A stretch of 64,000 bases of DNA from assembly GCF_002858675.1 (NCBI RefSeq), contig NZ_PJZF01000012.1, positions 1 to 64,000 of the forward strand. The letters are read 5' to 3'. Numbering within the stretch: position 1 is the first letter of the stretch; each line of letters begins with the position of its first letter. Under the pieces are notes generated by a model, which had not been told where the DNA came from, did not search any database, and saw only the letters and a list, made by a program, of their open reading frames with translations. Shown here one piece after another: positions 19,873 to 28,859 of this stretch. Both the position numbers and the translations under genes were made by a program. Origin of the DNA: Chimaeribacter californicus. GTDB lineage: Bacteria > Pseudomonadota > Gammaproteobacteria > Enterobacterales > Enterobacteriaceae.

Positions 19873-22437
19873 ATGAGCAAAGTCAGACTCGCTGTCATCG
19901 GCAACGGTATGGTCGGGCATCGCTTCATCGAAGAACTGATGGAGAAAGCGGAGCCGGGCCAATTTGAGATCACCGTGTTTTGTGAGGAACCGCGCCTCGC
20001 CTACGACCGGGTGCATCTCTCCTCCTACTTTTCACACCATACGGCGGAAGAGTTGTCACTGGTGCGCGAAGGCTTCTACGAGAAGCACGGCATTCAGGTG
20101 CTGGTAGGCGAACGTGCCATCACCATCAACCGGCAGGAAAAGGTGATCCACTCCACCAGCGGGCGCACCGTCTGGTATGACAAACTGGTGATGGCCACCG
20201 GCTCCTACCCGTGGATCCCGGCGATTCAGGGCGCAGACACCCAGGACTGTTTTGTCTACCGCACCATTGAGGATCTCAACGCCATCGAAGCCTGCGCCCG
20301 GCGAAGCTTTCGCGGCGCAGTGGTCGGCGGCGGCCTGCTGGGGCTGGAAGCGGCCGGGGCGCTGAAAAACCTCGGCGTGGAGACGCACGTGGTGGAGTTC
20401 GCGCCGGTGCTGATGGCAGAGCAGCTTGACCGCATGGGCGGCGAACAGTTACGCCAGAAGATCGAACGGATGGGCGTACGGGTGCATACCGGCAAGAACA
20501 CCCAACTGATCACCGATCAGGGCCGGGAGGCACGTAAAACCATGCAGTTTGCTGACGGCAGCGCGCTGGAGGTGGACTTTATCGTCTTCTCCACCGGCAT
20601 CCGCCCGCAGGACAAACTGGCGCGCCAGTGCGGCCTCGCCACCGGGACGCGCGGCGGCATCACCATCAACGACAGTTGCCAGAGTTCCGATCCGGACGTC
20701 TACGCCATCGGCGAGTGCGCCGCCTGGAACGAGCGGGTCTATGGGCTGGTGGCACCGGGCTACAAAATGGCGCAGGTGGCGGCCGATCACCTGTTGGGGC
20801 GTGATAACGCCTTCAGCGGCGCGGACATGAGCGCCAAGCTGAAACTGCTGGGTGTGGATGTTGGCGGCATCGGTGACGCGCATGGCCGCATGCCGGGCGC
20901 GCGCAGTTACGTCTACCTCGATGAAAGCAAAGAAGTTTACAAACGGCTGGTGGTCAGTGCCGATAACAGCACGCTGCTCGGCGCGGTGCTGGTGGGTGAC
21001 ACCAGCGACTACGGCAACCTGCTGCAACTGGCGCTCAACAAGATCGCCCTGCCGGAGCACCCGGATACGCTGATCCTGCCGGCCCATGCCGGCAGCGGCA
21101 AACCGGCGCTGGGCGTGGATTCCCTGCCGGAAACGGCGCAGATTTGCTCCTGTTTTGACGTCTCCAAAGGCGACATCATGCGCGCGGTACAGGGCGGCTG
21201 CCACACTGTGGCCGCGATCAAAGCCGAAACCAAAGCCGGTACCGGCTGCGGCGGCTGCATCCCGCTGGTGACGCAGGTGCTGAACGCCGAGCTGAGCAAA
21301 CAGGGGATCGAGGTCAACCATCACCTGTGTGAACATTTTGCCTATTCGCGCCAGGAGCTTTACCACCTGATCCGCGTGGAGGACATCACCTCCTTTGACG
21401 CCCTGCGGGAGAAATACGGCAAAGGCTACGGTTGTGAAATCTGCAAACCTACCGTGGGGTCACTGCTGGCTTCCTGCTGGAATGAGTATGTGCTCGCGCC
21501 GCAGCATACGCCATTGCAGGACAGCAACGACATCTTCCTCGGCAACATCCAGAAAGACGGCACCTACTCGGTGATCCCGCGCTCGCCGGGCGGTGAAATC
21601 ACCCCGGAAGGGCTGCTGGCGATTGGTGAGGTGGCGCGTGAATACCACCTCTATACCAAAATCACCGGCTCCCAGCGCATCGCACTGTTTGGCGCGCAGA
21701 AAGATGATTTGCCCGCCATCTGGCAGAAACTGATCGACGCCGGATTCGAAACCGGCCACGCCTACGCCAAGGCGCTGCGCATGGCGAAAACCTGCGTCGG
21801 CAGCACCTGGTGCCGCTTTGGCGTGGGCGACAGCGTGGGCTTCGGCGTCGAGCTGGAGAACCGCTACAAAGGCATCCGCACCCCGCACAAGATGAAGTTC
21901 GGCGTCTCGGGCTGTACCCGCGAATGTGCCGAAGCGCAAGGCAAAGACGTGGGCATCATCGCCACGGAGAAAGGCTGGAACCTTTACGTCTGCGGCAATG
22001 GCGGCATGAAACCGCGCCATGCCGACCTGCTGGCGGCGGATCTCGACCGCGACACGCTGGTCCGTTATCTCGACCGTTTCATGATGTTCTACATCCGCAC
22101 CGCCGACAAATTACAGCGCACCTCGTTGTGGCTGGAGAGCCTGGAGGGCGGCATCGCTTACCTGCGCAGCGTCATCATCGATGACAAACTCGGCCTGAAT
22201 GCACAGCTAGAGGCGGAGATCGCCCAGCTGCAGGCACGGGTGGTGTGCGAATGGCAGGAAACCCTGCACCATCCGGAACAGCTCTCCCGCTTCGCCCACT
22301 TTATCAACAGCCCGCAGCGTGACCCGAACGTGCAGGTGGTGCCGGAACGTGATCAGCACCGCCCGGCGCGGCCGGAGGAGCGCATCCCGGTGCGGCTGGT
22401 TACCGCGCAAGAACAGGAAATGGAGGTGAACCCATGA
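19873..22437 (+). CDS. nirB: NADH-dependent nitrite reductase, large subunit
   Basis: An 854-residue cytosolic enzyme reducing nitrite to ammonium. Order of domains: FAD/NAD(P)-binding reductase (residues 1 to about 400, with VVGGGLLGLEAAGAL), a BFD-like [2Fe-2S] domain (ICSCFDVSKGD and GTGCGGCIP), then the siroheme/[4Fe-4S] part with CVGSTWC and GCTREC giving the C-x5-C…C-x3-C cluster ligands. Overlaps nirD by four bases (ATGA). Driven by the FNR box and probably nitrate/nitrite regulators upstream. Confidence 0.97.
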   Translation: MSKVRLAVIGNGMVGHRFIEELMEKAEPGQFEITVFCEEPRLAYDRVHLSSYFSHHTAEELSLVREGFYEKHGIQVLVGERAITINRQEKVIHSTSGRTVWYDKLVMATGSYPWIPAIQGADTQDCFVYRTIEDLNAIEACARRSFRGAVVGGGLLGLEAAGALKNLGVETHVVEFAPVLMAEQLDRMGGEQLRQKIERMGVRVHTGKNTQLITDQGREARKTMQFADGSALEVDFIVFSTGIRPQDKLARQCGLATGTRGGITINDSCQSSDPDVYAIGECAAWNERVYGLVAPGYKMAQVAADHLLGRDNAFSGADMSAKLKLLGVDVGGIGDAHGRMPGARSYVYLDESKEVYKRLVVSADNSTLLGAVLVGDTSDYGNLLQLALNKIALPEHPDTLILPAHAGSGKPALGVDSLPETAQICSCFDVSKGDIMRAVQGGCHTVAAIKAETKAGTGCGGCIPLVTQVLNAELSKQGIEVNHHLCEHFAYSRQELYHLIRVEDITSFDALREKYGKGYGCEICKPTVGSLLASCWNEYVLAPQHTPLQDSNDIFLGNIQKDGTYSVIPRSPGGEITPEGLLAIGEVAREYHLYTKITGSQRIALFGAQKDDLPAIWQKLIDAGFETGHAYAKALRMAKTCVGSTWCRFGVGDSVGFGVELENRYKGIRTPHKMKFGVSGCTRECAEAQGKDVGIIATEKGWNLYVCGNGGMKPRHADLLAADLDRDTLVRYLDRFMMFYIRTADKLQRTSLWLESLEGGIAYLRSVIIDDKLGLNAQLEAEIAQLQARVVCEWQETLHHPEQLSRFAHFINSPQRDPNVQVVPERDQHRPARPEERIPVRLVTAQEQEMEVNP

Positions 22438-22760
22438 GCCAGTGGACAACCGTCTGCCCGTTAGAGGCTATTTTGCCCGCCACTGGCGTCTGTGCGCTGG
22501 TAGGCGGCCAGCAGATCGCCCTGTTCCGCCCCTACGCGGACGACCAGCTGTTTGCCCTGAGCAATATTGACCCGTTCGCCCAGGCGAGCGTGCTGTCCCG
22601 CGGCATCATCGCCGAGCATCAAGGCGAGCTGTGGGTCGCCAGCCCGTTGAAAAAACAGCGTTTCCGCCTGCGTGACGGCCTCTGCCTGGAGGATGAGACC
22701 CACTCGGTGCCCGCCTGGCCGGTCAGGGTGCAGGACGGCAACGTGCAGGTTAACGCCTGA
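22434..22760 (+). CDS. nirD: Nitrite reductase, small subunit
   Basis: A 108-residue Rieske-like small subunit of the NADH nitrite reductase. Enterobacterial NirD keeps the Rieske fold but lacks the CxH…CxxH ligands, and none are visible here either. Contains FALSNIDPFAQASVLSRGII and the C-terminal PVRVQDGNVQV. Translationally coupled to nirB. Confidence 0.95.
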   Translation: MSQWTTVCPLEAILPATGVCALVGGQQIALFRPYADDQLFALSNIDPFAQASVLSRGIIAEHQGELWVASPLKKQRFRLRDGLCLEDETHSVPAWPVRVQDGNVQVNA

Positions 22761-22766
22761 TTGTCA

Positions 22767-22789
22767 GGGGCCGCATGGCCCCCTTTTTT
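22767..22789 (+). terminator. Intra-operon terminator-like hairpin nirD/nirC
   Basis: GGGGCC-GCAT-GGCCCC followed by C and six T. It would reduce read-through from nirBD into nirC-cysG. Confidence 0.75.
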
Positions 22790-22818
22790 ACCTTTCTCTT
22801 ACCCTCTGGGATACCACC

Positions 22819-23619
22819 ATGTTTACCGACACCCTGAATAAATGTGCCGCCAATGCCGCACGCATTGCGCGGCTGGCCAAAGAGACGCCGCTGAGCTTCT
22901 GGGTCAGTTCTGCGATGGCCGGGGCCTACGTGGGCCTGGCGATTATTTTGATTTTCACCCTCGGCAACCTGCTGGAGCCGGCCGTGCGGCCGCTGGTGAT
23001 GGGCGCGACCTTCGGCATCGCGCTGACGCTGGTGATCATCGCCGGGTCTGAACTGTTTACCGGCCATACGATGTTCCTGACGCTGGGCGTGAAAGCCGGC
23101 ACCATCCGCCCCGCTGAGATGTGGGCGATCCTGCCGCAAACCTGGCTCGGGAACCTGCTCGGCTCGGTGTTTGTTGCCCTGCTCTACCACTGGGGCGGCG
23201 GCAGCCTGCTGCCGACGGAATCCAGTTTGCTGCACACCGCTGCGCTGGCGAAAACCACTGCCCCGGCGATGGTGCTGTTCTTTAAGGGCGCGCTCTGCAA
23301 CTGGTTGGTGTGTCTGGCGATCTGGATGGCGTTACGCACCGAAGGCGCAGCGAAGTTCATCGCCATCTGGTGGTGTTTGCTGGCCTTTATCGCCTCCGGG
23401 TATGAGCACTCCGTCGCGAACATGACGCTGTTCGCCCTCTCCTGGTTCGGCCACCACAGCGAGGCTTATACGCTGGCCGGTATCGGCCACAACCTGTTGT
23501 GGGTGACGCTCGGCAATACGCTCTCCGGCGCGGTGTTTATGGGGCTGGGTTACTGGTATGCCACCCCGCGCGCCCAGCGCCCGCAACCGGCCACCGTGAC
23601 AAAACAACAGGCGGCCTGA
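22819..23619 (+). CDS. nirC: Nitrite transporter NirC
   Basis: A 266-residue pentameric formate/nitrite-transporter family channel. The ATG at 22819 gives [20 protein letters not shown], the usual FNT N-terminus; the reading from 22672 is nirD in another frame. Six hydrophobic segments are visible, with the family signatures [16 protein letters not shown] and [12 protein letters not shown]. Followed after two bases by cysG. Confidence 0.95.
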   Translation: MFTDTLNKCAANAARIARLAKETPLSFWVSSAMAGAYVGLAIILIFTLGNLLEPAVRPLVMGATFGIALTLVIIAGSELFTGHTMFLTLGVKAGTIRPAEMWAILPQTWLGNLLGSVFVALLYHWGGGSLLPTESSLLHTAALAKTTAPAMVLFFKGALCNWLVCLAIWMALRTEGAAKFIAIWWCLLAFIASGYEHSVANMTLFALSWFGHHSEAYTLAGIGHNLLWVTLGNTLSGAVFMGLGYWYATPRAQRPQPATVTKQQAA

Positions 23620-23621
23620 CC

Positions 23622-24992
23622 ATGGATTACCTGCCGATTTTCTGCCGGTTACACCAGCGCGCCTGCCTGCTGGTGGGCGGCGGCGACGTCGCCGAACGCA
23701 AGGCGCGCCTGCTGATGAACGCCGGGGCGCAGCTCACCGTCTGCGCCCCGGCGTTCACCCCGCAATTTCACCTGTGGGCGGAGCAGCAGGCGCTGACGCT
23801 GGCCGCCCAGCCGTTTGACGCCGCGCTGCTGGCGGATAAATGGCTGGTGATTGCCGCCACCGATGACATGGCCGTCAACCAGCAGGTCAGTGACGCGGCG
23901 GAGGCACAACGCATTTTCTGCAATGTGGTGGATGCGCCTGAACAGGCGGGCTTTATTATGCCGTCGATCATCGACCGCTCACCGCTGATGGTGGCGGTCT
24001 CCTCCGGCGGGCGGGCGCCGGTGCTGGCGCGGTTACTGCGTGAGAAGCTGGAGGCGCTGTTGCCGCAACACCTTGGCGAACTGGCAACGCTGGCCGGCAG
24101 TTTGCGCCAACGGGTCAAGCAGCGCTGGAAAAGTGCAGGCGAACGGCGGCACTTCTGGGAGAAGCTGTTTGACCACCAGCCGCTGGCGCACGCCGTGGCC
24201 GCGAAGGACAGCGCCCGCAGCACGCAACTTGTTGAAACCCTGTTCAGCGAGCCGCTGGACCACCACGGCGAAGTAGTGCTGGTGGGTGCCGGGCCGGGCG
24301 ATGCCGGGCTGCTGACGCTGAAGGGGTTGCAGCAACTCCAGCGGGCGGACATCGTGGTGTATGACCGGCTGGTGTCGGATGAGGTGATGAACCTGGTGCG
24401 GCGCGATGCGGAGCGCATTTTCGTCGGCAAACGCGCCGGTTACCACTGCGTGCCGCAGGAGGAGATTAACCAGATCCTGCTGGCGCAGGCGCAGCGCGGC
24501 AAACGCGTGGTGCGGCTGAAAGGCGGCGATCCGTTCATTTTCGGGCGCGGCGGCGAGGAGCTGGAAACCCTGTGCGATACCGGCATCCCGTTCTCGGTGG
24601 TGCCCGGTATTACCGCCGCCTCCGGCTGCGCCGCCTACAGCGGCATTCCGCTCACCCACCGCGACTATGCGCAGAGCGTGCGGCTGGTGACCGGCCACCT
24701 GAAAAAAGAGGGTGAGCTGGACTGGGCCACGCTGGCCGCCGGGCAGCAGACGCTGGTGTTTTACATGGGGCTGGCGCAGGCACCGGCGATCCAGCAGCAG
24801 TTAATGGCGCACGGCATGGCCGGCACGATGCCGGTGGCACTGGTGGAGAACGGCACTTCGGTGAAGCAGAGGGTGGTCAGCGGTGAGCTATGCCATCTCG
24901 CCTCTCTGGCGCAACAGGTCAGCAGCCCGAGCCTGATCATCGTCGGCCGGGTGGTGGCGCTGCGTGAGCGGCTGAACTGGTTCCTCTCCTGA
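23622..24992 (+). CDS. cysG: Siroheme synthase
   Basis: A 456-residue trifunctional enzyme making siroheme for NirB and sulfite reductase. N-terminal dehydrogenase/ferrochelatase with [16 protein letters not shown] (about 14-29); C-terminal uroporphyrinogen-III methyltransferase with [16 protein letters not shown] (about 220 onward) and [18 protein letters not shown]. Its place in the nir operon supplies the cofactor for the reductase. Confidence 0.97.
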   Translation: MDYLPIFCRLHQRACLLVGGGDVAERKARLLMNAGAQLTVCAPAFTPQFHLWAEQQALTLAAQPFDAALLADKWLVIAATDDMAVNQQVSDAAEAQRIFCNVVDAPEQAGFIMPSIIDRSPLMVAVSSGGRAPVLARLLREKLEALLPQHLGELATLAGSLRQRVKQRWKSAGERRHFWEKLFDHQPLAHAVAAKDSARSTQLVETLFSEPLDHHGEVVLVGAGPGDAGLLTLKGLQQLQRADIVVYDRLVSDEVMNLVRRDAERIFVGKRAGYHCVPQEEINQILLAQAQRGKRVVRLKGGDPFIFGRGGEELETLCDTGIPFSVVPGITAASGCAAYSGIPLTHRDYAQSVRLVTGHLKKEGELDWATLAAGQQTLVFYMGLAQAPAIQQQLMAHGMAGTMPVALVENGTSVKQRVVSGELCHLASLAQQVSSPSLIIVGRVVALRERLNWFLS

Positions 24993-25007
24993 GCGGAAAA
25001 CGCCCAT

Positions 25008-25034
25008 AAAAAAAGCGCCGGAAGGCGCTTTTTT
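25008..25034. terminator. Bidirectional terminator cysG/yggL
   Basis: Stem AAGCGCC/GGCGCTT with flanking A and T runs between convergent genes. Confidence 0.92.
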
Positions 25035-25047
25035 CAGGCAGGAAAAC

Positions 25048-25374
25048 TTATTCCCACCAGATGTCGAACAGGTCACTGACCACCACATCGGTCATGTTGT
25101 GCTGCTCAAGCCAGCTTTTCACCAGCTGGCGGTGCTCATCGGTGCAATGGCCGATCTTTTGCAGGCACACCAGCCCTTCCCATTGCAGGTAGCCGCCGCC
25201 GTCAAACGCCAGGCCGTTCGGCTCAATCACTTCATTGATGAAGGTGTCGAGCGTTGCGTCGATCACATCAACGGCGGTGTCATCCGGGAAGGTCCATTTC
25301 ACCGAGAAGCCCAGCTCCTGGAACTCGTCGATGTGTAACTTTTTGCGCAAACGGCGGCTGCGTTGTGTGGCCAT
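25048..25374 (-). CDS. yggL: YggL family 50S ribosome-associated protein
   Basis: A 108-residue DUF469 protein. The E. coli homologue has been found associated with the large ribosomal subunit; the molecular role is unclear. Opening RSRRLRKKLHIDEFQELGF and the C-terminal SDLFDIWWE are conserved. Its ATG overlaps the trmB stop by one base. Confidence 0.94.
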   Translation of the reverse strand: MATQRSRRLRKKLHIDEFQELGFSVKWTFPDDTAVDVIDATLDTFINEVIEPNGLAFDGGGYLQWEGLVCLQKIGHCTDEHRQLVKSWLEQHNMTDVVVSDLFDIWWE

Positions 25375-26093
25375 TACTTTGTCCTCTCAAACATAAGATC
25401 CCATACGCCATGGCCAAGACGATGGCCACGCGCTTCAAATTTGGTCAGCGGGCGTGATTCCGGCCGCGGGACATAGTCGCCGCTTTCGGAGACGTTTTTG
25501 TACCCGGCAATCTGGTTCATCACGTCCAGCATGTGCTCCGCGTAGGCTTCCCAGTCGGTCGCCATGTGGAACACGCCGCCCAGCTTCAGTTTACGCAGCA
25601 CCAGCTCGGCAAACGGCATCTGGACGATACGGCGCTTGTTGTGGCGCGCCTTGTGCCACGGATCCGGGAAGAACAGCTGCACCATGGTCAGCGCGTTATC
25701 CGGGATCATATTTTCCAGCACTTCCACCGCGTCATGGCACATCACGCGCAGGTTGCTGACGCCCGCCTCGTGGGCGGTGCCGAGACAGGCCCCGACGCCC
25801 GGCGAATGGACTTCAATGCCCAGGAAGTTCTGGTGCGGGTTGGTCTGTGCCATGGTCACCAGCGAGGCGCCCATGCCGAAACCAATCTCCAGCACCGTGG
25901 GCGCTTCGCGGCCAAACAGCGTCTCCAGGCTGATCGGCGACGTCTGGTACTCCACGCCCATTACCGGCCAGAAGTTATCCAGCGCGTGTTGCTGCCCTTT
26001 GGTCAGGCGGCCCTGACGGCGGACAAAGCTGCGGATACGGCGCAGCGGGCGGCCGTTTTCATCGAATTCCGGCGAGATGACGTCATTAATCAT
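25374..26093 (-). CDS. trmB: tRNA (guanine-N7-)-methyltransferase
   Basis: A 239-residue SAM-dependent enzyme that makes m7G46 in tRNA. Start at 26093 gives [19 protein letters not shown], matching E. coli TrmB in sequence and length; the reading from 26135 adds 14 unconserved residues. SAM motif [15 protein letters not shown] and the [15 protein letters not shown] segment are intact. Divergent from mutY. Confidence 0.96.
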   Translation of the reverse strand: MINDVISPEFDENGRPLRRIRSFVRRQGRLTKGQQHALDNFWPVMGVEYQTSPISLETLFGREAPTVLEIGFGMGASLVTMAQTNPHQNFLGIEVHSPGVGACLGTAHEAGVSNLRVMCHDAVEVLENMIPDNALTMVQLFFPDPWHKARHNKRRIVQMPFAELVLRKLKLGGVFHMATDWEAYAEHMLDVMNQIAGYKNVSESGDYVPRPESRPLTKFEARGHRLGHGVWDLMFERTK

Positions 26094-26268
26094 AGTGCGT
26101 TTCGTCTGTTTGGCTGTGAATAAGGAAAGGCGCATTATCCAAAGATACCCTGCTTTAGCAAGCGCCGCGTTGCTCCGGGCCGGTTTAGCCGGAAAGTTCC
26201 GGTTTACTCCGGCGGGGGTCTGTGCTGGAATCGCAGGCTACTCTTTTTCTGAGAAACCGATCCCACTT

Positions 26269-27363
26269 ATGATGGAAGCGCAACTGTTCGCGCGCCTGGT
26301 ACTTGACTGGTACCAACGCTGCGGCCGCAAAACCCTGCCGTGGCAGCTTGAAAAAACGCCTTATAAAGTATGGCTCTCTGAAGTGATGTTGCAACAAACC
26401 CAGGTTGCCACCGTGATCCCCTATTTTGAGCGCTTCATGGCCCGCTTCCCGGATGTGCAGGCGCTGGCCGCCGCCCCGCTGGATGAGGTGCTGCACCTCT
26501 GGACGGGGCTGGGTTACTACGCCCGCGCGCGCAACCTGCACAAGGCGGCGCAGAAAGTGGTGGCGGAGCACGGCGGCATTTTCCCCACCACCTTTGACGC
26601 GGTGGCGGATCTGCCCGGCGTCGGCCGTTCTACCGCCGGGGCGGTGTTGTCGCTCTCCCTGGGGCAGCATCACCCGATCCTCGACGGCAACGTCAAGCGG
26701 GTGCTGGCGCGCTGTTACGCCGTGTCCGGCTGGCCGGGCGAGAAAAAGGTGGAGAACCGCCTGTGGCAACTCAGCGAACAGGTGACCCCGGCCGATGGCG
26801 TGCAGCAGTTCAACCAGGCGATGATGGATCTGGGCGCGATGGTCTGCACCCGCTCAAAACCGAAATGCGAACTCTGCCCGCTGAACCGCGGCTGCGAGGC
26901 GTATGCCCACCACAGCTGGGCGGAATACCCCGGCAAGAAGCCGAAGAAAGTGCTGCCGGTACGCACCGGCTGGATGGCGCTGATTGAGCACCAGGGCAGC
27001 ATCTGGCTGGAGAAGCGCCCGCCCTCCGGCCTGTGGGGCGGCCTGTACGGCTTCCCGCAGCATGAGAGCGAAGCCGCGCTGGATGCCTGGCTGGCAGGGC
27101 TCGGGCTACAGGGCGCGCCGCGTGAGCAGCTGATCGCCTTTCGCCATACCTTCAGCCACTTCCACCTGGATATTGTGCCGGTGCACATAAGCAGTGCATC
27201 CGCACCGGGCGGCATGGATGCCGGCGACGGTCTCTGGTATAACTTAGCGCGGCCGCCGTCGGTCGGGCTGGCCGCCCCGGTTGAGCGCCTGCTGGCCGAG
27301 CTGGCCCGGCACGCCCCCACACAGCAATCATTATTTGGCCATCGCGCCGCAGATGAGGAATAA
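26269..27363 (+). CDS. mutY: Adenine DNA glycosylase
   Basis: A 364-residue base-excision enzyme removing A opposite 8-oxoG. The start is the ATG at 26269 or the next codon 26272; the long reading from 26077 is rejected. Helix-hairpin-helix [13 protein letters not shown] with catalytic Asp in [14 protein letters not shown]; the [4Fe-4S] ligands C-x6-C-x2-C-x5-C are in [17 protein letters not shown]; the C-terminal NUDIX-like 8-oxoG domain contains [15 protein letters not shown]. Followed after two bases by yggX, as in E. coli. Confidence 0.97.
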   Translation: MMEAQLFARLVLDWYQRCGRKTLPWQLEKTPYKVWLSEVMLQQTQVATVIPYFERFMARFPDVQALAAAPLDEVLHLWTGLGYYARARNLHKAAQKVVAEHGGIFPTTFDAVADLPGVGRSTAGAVLSLSLGQHHPILDGNVKRVLARCYAVSGWPGEKKVENRLWQLSEQVTPADGVQQFNQAMMDLGAMVCTRSKPKCELCPLNRGCEAYAHHSWAEYPGKKPKKVLPVRTGWMALIEHQGSIWLEKRPPSGLWGGLYGFPQHESEAALDAWLAGLGLQGAPREQLIAFRHTFSHFHLDIVPVHISSASAPGGMDAGDGLWYNLARPPSVGLAAPVERLLAELARHAPTQQSLFGHRAADEE

Positions 27364-27365
27364 GC

Positions 27366-27638
27366 ATGAGCAGAACCATCTATTGCACCTTTTTACAACG
27401 CGATGCCGAAGGGCAGGATTTCCAGCTCTACCCTGGTGAACTGGGCAAGCGCATCTATAACGAGATCTCCAAAGAGGCGTGGGCGCAGTGGCAGACCAAG
27501 CAGACCATGCTGATCAACGAGAAAAAGCTCAGCATGATGAATGTGGCCGACCGCAAGCTGCTGGAGCAGGAGATGGTGAAATTCCTGTTTGAAGGGCATG
27601 ACGTTCATATTGAAGGCTATACGCCGCCGAGCGAGTAA
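27366..27638 (+). CDS. yggX: Iron(II) trafficking protein YggX
   Basis: A 90-residue protein linked to Fe(II) handling and protection of Fe-S clusters from oxidation. Begins [20 protein letters not shown] with the conserved Cys7 and then [17 protein letters not shown]. Operonic with mutY, itself an Fe-S protein. Confidence 0.96.
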   Translation: MSRTIYCTFLQRDAEGQDFQLYPGELGKRIYNEISKEAWAQWQTKQTMLINEKKLSMMNVADRKLLEQEMVKFLFEGHDVHIEGYTPPSE

Positions 27639-27702
27639 GCCGGAACGCACATTTTCAGGGCTGGATTGGCCCTGCTTCTTTCATCACGACACGGCATTTA
27701 AG

Positions 27703-28785
27703 ATGAAGAAAATTTTAGCGCTGATGGTCATTGCGCCTTTGCTGGTCTCTTGCTCCAGCGACAAGAAAAGCGATGCGTTTAGTGAAGCCTTTGTAAAAGA
27801 TACCAATGGGTTCGATATTCTGATGGGGCAGTTTGCCAATAACATCGAGAATATCTGGGGCATGAACGAAGTCCTGATTGCCGGGCCGAAGGACTACGTC
27901 AAATATTCGGATCAGTACCAGACCCGCAGCCACATCAACTTTGACAGCGGTACCATCACCATTGAGACCATTGCCGGCACCGATCCGGCGGCGCATTTGC
28001 GCCAGGCGATCATCACCACCCTGCTGATTGGTGAAGATCCGGACGGCGTGGATCTCTACTCCGACGCCAATGACATCCAGATCAGCAAAGAACCGCTGCT
28101 CTACGGCCAGGTGCTGGACAACAACGGCGAGCCGATCCGCTGGGAGTGGCGCGCCGCGCACTTCGCCGACTACCTGTTGCAGAACCGCCTGCAAAAACGC
28201 GAGTCCGGCCTGCATGTGATCTACTCGGTCACCATTCAGCTGGTGCCGAACCACCTCGACAAACGGGCCCACAAATACCTGCCGATGGTGCGCAAAGCCG
28301 CCGCCAAGTATGGCGTGGACTCGTCGCTGATCCTGGCGATTATGCAGACCGAATCGAGCTTCAACCCCTACGCCGTGAGTAACTCCGACGCGCTGGGGCT
28401 GATGCAGGTGGTGCAGCACTCCGCCGGGGTAGACGTGTTCAAGATGCAGGGCAAGTGGGGCAAACCGAGCCGCAACTACCTGTTTGACCCGGAGAACAAC
28501 ATCGACACCGGCACCGCCTACCTGTCGATTTTGCAGAACAGCTACCTGGGCGGCATCAGCAACCCGACCTCACGCCGTTACGCGGTGATCACCGCCTACA
28601 ACGGCGGCGCAGGCAGCGTGTTGCGCGTCTTCTCCAGCGACAAGACGCGGGCGTTCAACATCATCAACAGCATGGCACCGGGCGACGTCTACGCGACCCT
28701 GACCACCAAACACCCGTCAGGCGAATCGCGCCGTTACCTCTACAAGGTGAACAACGCGCAGAAGAGCTACCGCCGCGGCGGCTGA
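27703..28785 (+). CDS. mltC: Membrane-bound lytic murein transglycosylase C
   Basis: A 360-residue outer-membrane lipoprotein that cleaves peptidoglycan. The start at 27703 gives the signal [17 protein letters not shown] with lipobox VSC (Cys16). The C-terminal SLT domain has the catalytic Glu in [20 protein letters not shown] and later GTAYLSIL and AYNGGAG. Follows mutY-yggX as in E. coli. Confidence 0.96.
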   Translation: MKKILALMVIAPLLVSCSSDKKSDAFSEAFVKDTNGFDILMGQFANNIENIWGMNEVLIAGPKDYVKYSDQYQTRSHINFDSGTITIETIAGTDPAAHLRQAIITTLLIGEDPDGVDLYSDANDIQISKEPLLYGQVLDNNGEPIRWEWRAAHFADYLLQNRLQKRESGLHVIYSVTIQLVPNHLDKRAHKYLPMVRKAAAKYGVDSSLILAIMQTESSFNPYAVSNSDALGLMQVVQHSAGVDVFKMQGKWGKPSRNYLFDPENNIDTGTAYLSILQNSYLGGISNPTSRRYAVITAYNGGAGSVLRVFSSDKTRAFNIINSMAPGDVYATLTTKHPSGESRRYLYKVNNAQKSYRRGG

Positions 28786-28813
28786 TCCGCTGTTTTCTGA
28801 TAAAAAGAACCCA

Positions 28814-28842
28814 TAAAAAAACCCGCCGAGGCGGGTTTTTTT
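28814..28842. terminator. Bidirectional terminator mltC/speC
   Basis: ACCCGCC/GGCGGGT stem with an A-run before and an eight-base T-run after, between convergent genes. Confidence 0.92.
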
Positions 28843-28859
28843 TATTGTCAGCAGAGAGA

